Assembly (NCBI GenBank): GCA_964017145.1
Contig: CAXHKQ010000186.1
Location: 1 to 21,912 of the forward strand
Source of the DNA: Agrocybe praecox
Lineage: Eukaryota > Basidiomycota > Agaricomycetes > Agaricales > Agrocybaceae
DNA: 21,912 nt
Direction: 5' to 3'
This document shows, piece after piece, positions 18,970-21,912 of the stretch. The position numbers were made by a program, and so were the translations under genes. Below the pieces are notes generated by a model. It was not told the DNA's origin. It saw nothing but the letters and a program-made list of their open reading frames with translations, and searched no databases. Position 1 is the first letter of the stretch; each line of letters opens with the position of its first letter.

Positions 18970-20014
18970 ATATATTTTAGAATTGTGGACGAATTCTCCT
19001 TATTTTTGCATTTCTATTTTATTTAAATTTTATATGCATCATCAAAAAAATATAAATATACATATGATTTCTGATGCAAAAGATCACCTGCCCTGGTTTC
19101 CGGTGCAGTTTTGAAGCAGAAAATAAAACAATTTTAAACTAAAATTATTTTAGGCTGTAAATACAGATTATTATGTATTCATAGACACGACAACATGTTA
19201 CACAATTTGTTGAGAACCGTCGCCATCAGCATAAGTGCACAATAGGCAGCTCGAATACTTCAAGCAGCACCTGAGTCGTCCTGTATTGATTCCGGTTGAA
19301 ATTTTCTCGACAATATGTAACTGAAGAACGCACATTATCAATATCCGGCAAAACAATCTGACATTTTTTATATTTCTCTATGTAGTGAATTGTTCTCAAT
19401 TCGTTCTTATTTCTCTGCACACGTGCCTATACTATATCATATGTTCGGCTTATTATCTGATTATATCCTAGGATGAAGGTGTTGATGATGTCTAAATAGG
19501 ATATTATGGAACATAATATTCAGTAGTAACATAATTTAGAAAAAATAATTCAGTTTTTAGTCCGGATCATAGAGTAAATTGTAAATACAGCAACGAAAAG
19601 TGTGCGTATAGCATCGTGTCTATTTCTCTGCGCGCCAGTGTATATCCACAATTCCAAGTGTAACATGTTCGTATGGCCTGAACGTCGGACAAAGACAAGT
19701 TTTCTTTCTAATAGCGCATATTCCGTCGAAGAAAGTCCTTCATTATTATGAAGGACTTTATTTGCTGTGATTATCTGAGCATAACTTCTATCGACATAAC
19801 ACTAAGATCACAATTTTTCGCAGTTGATTCGACTTAATAGCAAGTAACATTTTACAATTTATTTTGCATGTTAGAACTTGATTCGTTCAATTTGTACCAC
19901 CACACTTAAAGCCAGTGTCGGTATTACTACATATTTGGAATTTTTAGAGCTTCTCGCATTTATTTGAAAATAAAGTTATATTTCCATTCTAACGTTTTAT
20001 GAGAATAAAATGCA
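18970..20014. other. AT-rich spacer, no gene
   Basis: No supported gene. A short direct repeat ATTTCTCTGC(A/G)C(A/G)C occurs near 19408 and 19621, and an imperfect palindrome ATATTATGGAACATAATAT near 19502-19520. Confidence 0.4.
19732..19759. repeat. Perfect 12-bp-stem hairpin
   Basis: AAAGTCCTTCAT, loop TATT, ATGAAGGACTTT. The stem has no mismatch. There is no associated gene; it could be a MITE remnant or chance. Confidence 0.75.
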
Positions 20015-20201
20015 TAACATTCAAACCATCAGTTCACTACAAACTGTTGAACATAACACATGACATGCAGAATTACACGTTGAGGTTCATGAGGTTCATG
20101 CCTCATGTCATCATGATGTGAGGCTTGTGCAATTATATGTTCATGTTACTATGTACCGAATGCCAAATTTGAGCTTCATGAGACAACTGGTTTGAATGTT
20201 A
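20015..20201. mobile_element. Small palindromic MITE-like element
   Basis: Perfect 14-bp terminal inverted repeats (TAACATTCAAACCA at 20015-20028; its complement at 20188-20201). The interior is also partly self-complementary (the region around CATGACATGCAGAATTACAC pairs loosely with the GTGCAATTATATGTTCATG side), centred on GCCTCATGTCATCATGATG near 20099-20125. At 187 bp with no coding content, it fits a hairpin MITE. The outer TAA/TTA may be part of the target site. Confidence 0.6.
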
Positions 20202-20339
20202 CAGAGGCTCAAAGTTCTTAATGCGGATCAATTGGGTCACCCTGTAGTAAATATTACGACGGAATAATACATCAAATTAGCCTTGTTCAATATGTGACAA
20301 TATTGTGGCAATTATGAAGAAATGAAAGAAATATAAACA

Positions 20340-20384
20340 CCGGTTTTAGACTCAAAGGGAGTTTTTGTCGTGAAAAAACATAAC
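20340..20384. repeat. Fragment related to the 83-bp tandem unit and its host insertion
   Basis: CCGGTTTTAGACTCAAAGGG matches the unit junction of the 1826-2115 array with one change. It is followed by TTTTTGTCGT and then TGAAAAAACATAAC, a 14-nt reverse-complement match to 2249-2262. A remote relative of the nested insertion at 1741-2296. Confidence 0.6.
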
Positions 20385-21317
20385 AACATAACTTGTACAC
20401 TTTTTTTGCTTCTCGAGGAGCACTTAAATCGCACATATTAATGTAAACAACAAAATAACATTCCGTATGCTGCGGGCTAACTTGAAACACGTTTGTTTTC
20501 GGTTGTTTAGAATATTTTTGTTTTAAAACTATCTTCAATTGTTACCAAGTTGAGCTCCTGTAATATTGAACGACTTCTGGCTGAGTAAATCAATTCAATA
20601 TTCAAGGTGCTCACCACTCAGAGACAATGCGAACATCCGAAGTATTGATCCATTACCAGCGGTTGAGTAGACTAAAGATGTTGAATATGTAATCCGATCC
20701 GATTAAAATAATCGATTTACGCCCCAAAAACACGATTGAATCTTCGAGTTCTCAATTAGAAATAGCTGATATTGTGAATGTTTAATTTCGTACTCAATGT
20801 CGCAGGTTCTTTGTAAGGTGTCCGACAGTTTTTCTACGAAATGTCCAATCGGGGTGGCATCTATTCTACATACATCGAATGCACCGCCAGACCCAAGAGG
20901 GATGAAACGTCTACAGATGACTGGTCAATTTATTTTTCTCTCGTCAGAAAGGTGGGAGAATCTTTTTATTGTACATGAAATGTACGTCAGAGGCAAATTG
21001 AAGCTTCATCTTCTATCAATTGCGAGTATTTTTAAGATAATTATTGAAACAAATATCAAATATCAAAATCATAGAATTCACCCAACTTCCAGATTCGACC
21101 AGTTAGGCGAAAGAATGAGTTGAACCAGGGTGTGTTTTTTCGGGTGTTCAACACCCCCCAAAGCCAGCCATAAATTGTATTGTATTGACTAAATCTAACT
21201 AAAATAACTCTGATTTTCAGTATTCGAAGTGTTTTCATTCAAAAATGTAGACTTCAACGTTCTATGAGTCCAAATTTGTTCACTTTGCGGGGTGCTATTT
21301 TTGTCTACTATCTAATA
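20385..21317. other. AT-rich spacer with one inverted dispersed-repeat copy, no gene
   Basis: No supported gene. Positions 20822-20871, read on the minus strand, resemble the start of repeat copy A (AGATGCC...TCGTAGAA), in opposite orientation. A 108-codon frame at 20797-21123 shows no protein-like pattern. Confidence 0.45.
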
Positions 21318-21912
21318 CAGGGTGACCAGAAATAACCCGGACAACATTTGTTACAGGCTGCCATGTGTGGTTACTTATCGCAGCACTTTTTGTTTGCGTT
21401 TGTTGTGCTCTCTAAGAATATATGTATCTGACATTTTCTCTCGAAACCCAGTTAGAAGCGGTCCTTCATAGTTTGGTACGATGGCGAAAAAATGAAGTGC
21501 TAAAATGGATCTGTTTTAGTGTATTTCAGTGTAAAAAACGAAAATTTGAGATCGCTCGTGAGATCGGAAAGAATCGAGAATCGGTGGCGGAAAAGCGAAA
21601 TTTGTGAACATATAATCAAGGCATACAAGCCACAAAAAGTTCAGCACCTTACTTTTGAAAAACAAGGGAGTGAGGCCTCAAAGGAATAAAAATTAAATGC
21701 CTGTGCCGCTGCTCGGAAATTATAGTGTATTTCATTCAAAGACGAAAAAATCCTTTATGTTGAACAAGGGCACATCCATTAAAACGACCGAAACATGTAC
21801 ACTGGACGTCCCAGCAACTATGCAGTCTATGAAAATCGTCAAAACCCGCAGTCCGTCACAGTTAGGGCTGGAATTGGCGCCAATGTCAAATATGCCTTGT
21901 TTTCGTGGAAAA
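21318..21912 (+). mobile_element. Second maT/ITmD37E-like transposon, left part, cut by window edge
   Basis: Starts CAGGGTGACCAGAAAT directly after TA at 21316-21317. The coding part begins with ATG at 21481 (MARKNEVLKWICFSVF) and stops at 21605-21607. Further on, in broken frames, comes FKDEKILYVEQ with the first catalytic Asp at 21741-21743, then NDRNMY and PQSVTVRAGIGAN, the counterpart of the family's SVMVWAGI. Its TIR differs from that of the 4575-5796 element, so it is a different lineage. At least two stops make it defective. Confidence 0.72.
21481..21912 (+). pseudogene. Broken maT/ITmD37E-like transposase, N-terminal half
   Basis: The first 42 codons are open (IAREIGKNRESVAEKRNL then TGA). 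The catalytic core fragment near 21735-21912 is in another frame and contains an in-frame TAA (GHIH*NDR). The remaining catalytic residues would lie right of the window. Confidence 0.68.

Noticed and set aside
1..21912. tRNA or rRNA genes
   Set aside because: No cloverleaf with conserved A and B box words and no rRNA-like conserved block was noticed on either strand; a dedicated scan was not possible.

Overview
The window reads as nuclear DNA of an insect, most likely a mosquito or other dipteran. The evidence is short GT-AG introns of 53-77 bp in the non-mobile genes, an ionotropic-receptor-type gene, a BEL/Pao LTR retrotransposon, and relics of mariner and of maT/ITmD37E-type Tc1/mariner elements in AT-rich spacer. 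Nothing indicates a bacterium or a DNA virus. The species assignment is inference.

Layout. Positions 1-3830 (minus strand) hold the 5' part of a probable divergent ionotropic receptor (IR). Four exons join in frame; the rest lies beyond the left edge. Its first visible intron is 2302 bp and carries a long inverted-repeat (foldback) element, which is itself split by a tandem-repeat-bearing insertion. Positions 3885-4495 are AT-rich and MITE-like. A complete but decayed maT/ITmD37E-like transposon with 26-bp TIRs and TA duplications occupies 4575-5796. Positions 5797-7947 carry old dispersed repeats and a short poly(A)-tailed retrocopy with a 10-bp target-site duplication. A full-length BEL/Pao element fills 7948-14801, with two apparently identical 433-bp LTRs, an AATGC target duplication, and gag-protease-RT-RNase H-integrase coding interrupted by three frameshifts confined to RT/RNase H. 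After an AT-rich stretch with one weak terminal-exon candidate comes a spliced minus-strand gene (16493-17337) for a basic/acidic protein with SUMO-interaction-like motifs. Further right are an internally deleted mariner (18438-18967), a small palindromic MITE (20015-20201), and the start of a second maT/ITmD37E-like element (21318 to the edge).

Only two host genes are supported, and they show no functional link. The rest is transposon layering: insertions inside insertions, a recent BEL insertion among old relics, and a receptor intron that seems to have grown from about 53 bp to 2.3 kb by insertion. I see no multi-gene system. The less ordinary signals are tandem GTNNGT splice donors in two successive receptor introns, duplications bounding the large intron, and a BEL copy whose LTRs look new but whose pol frame is broken.
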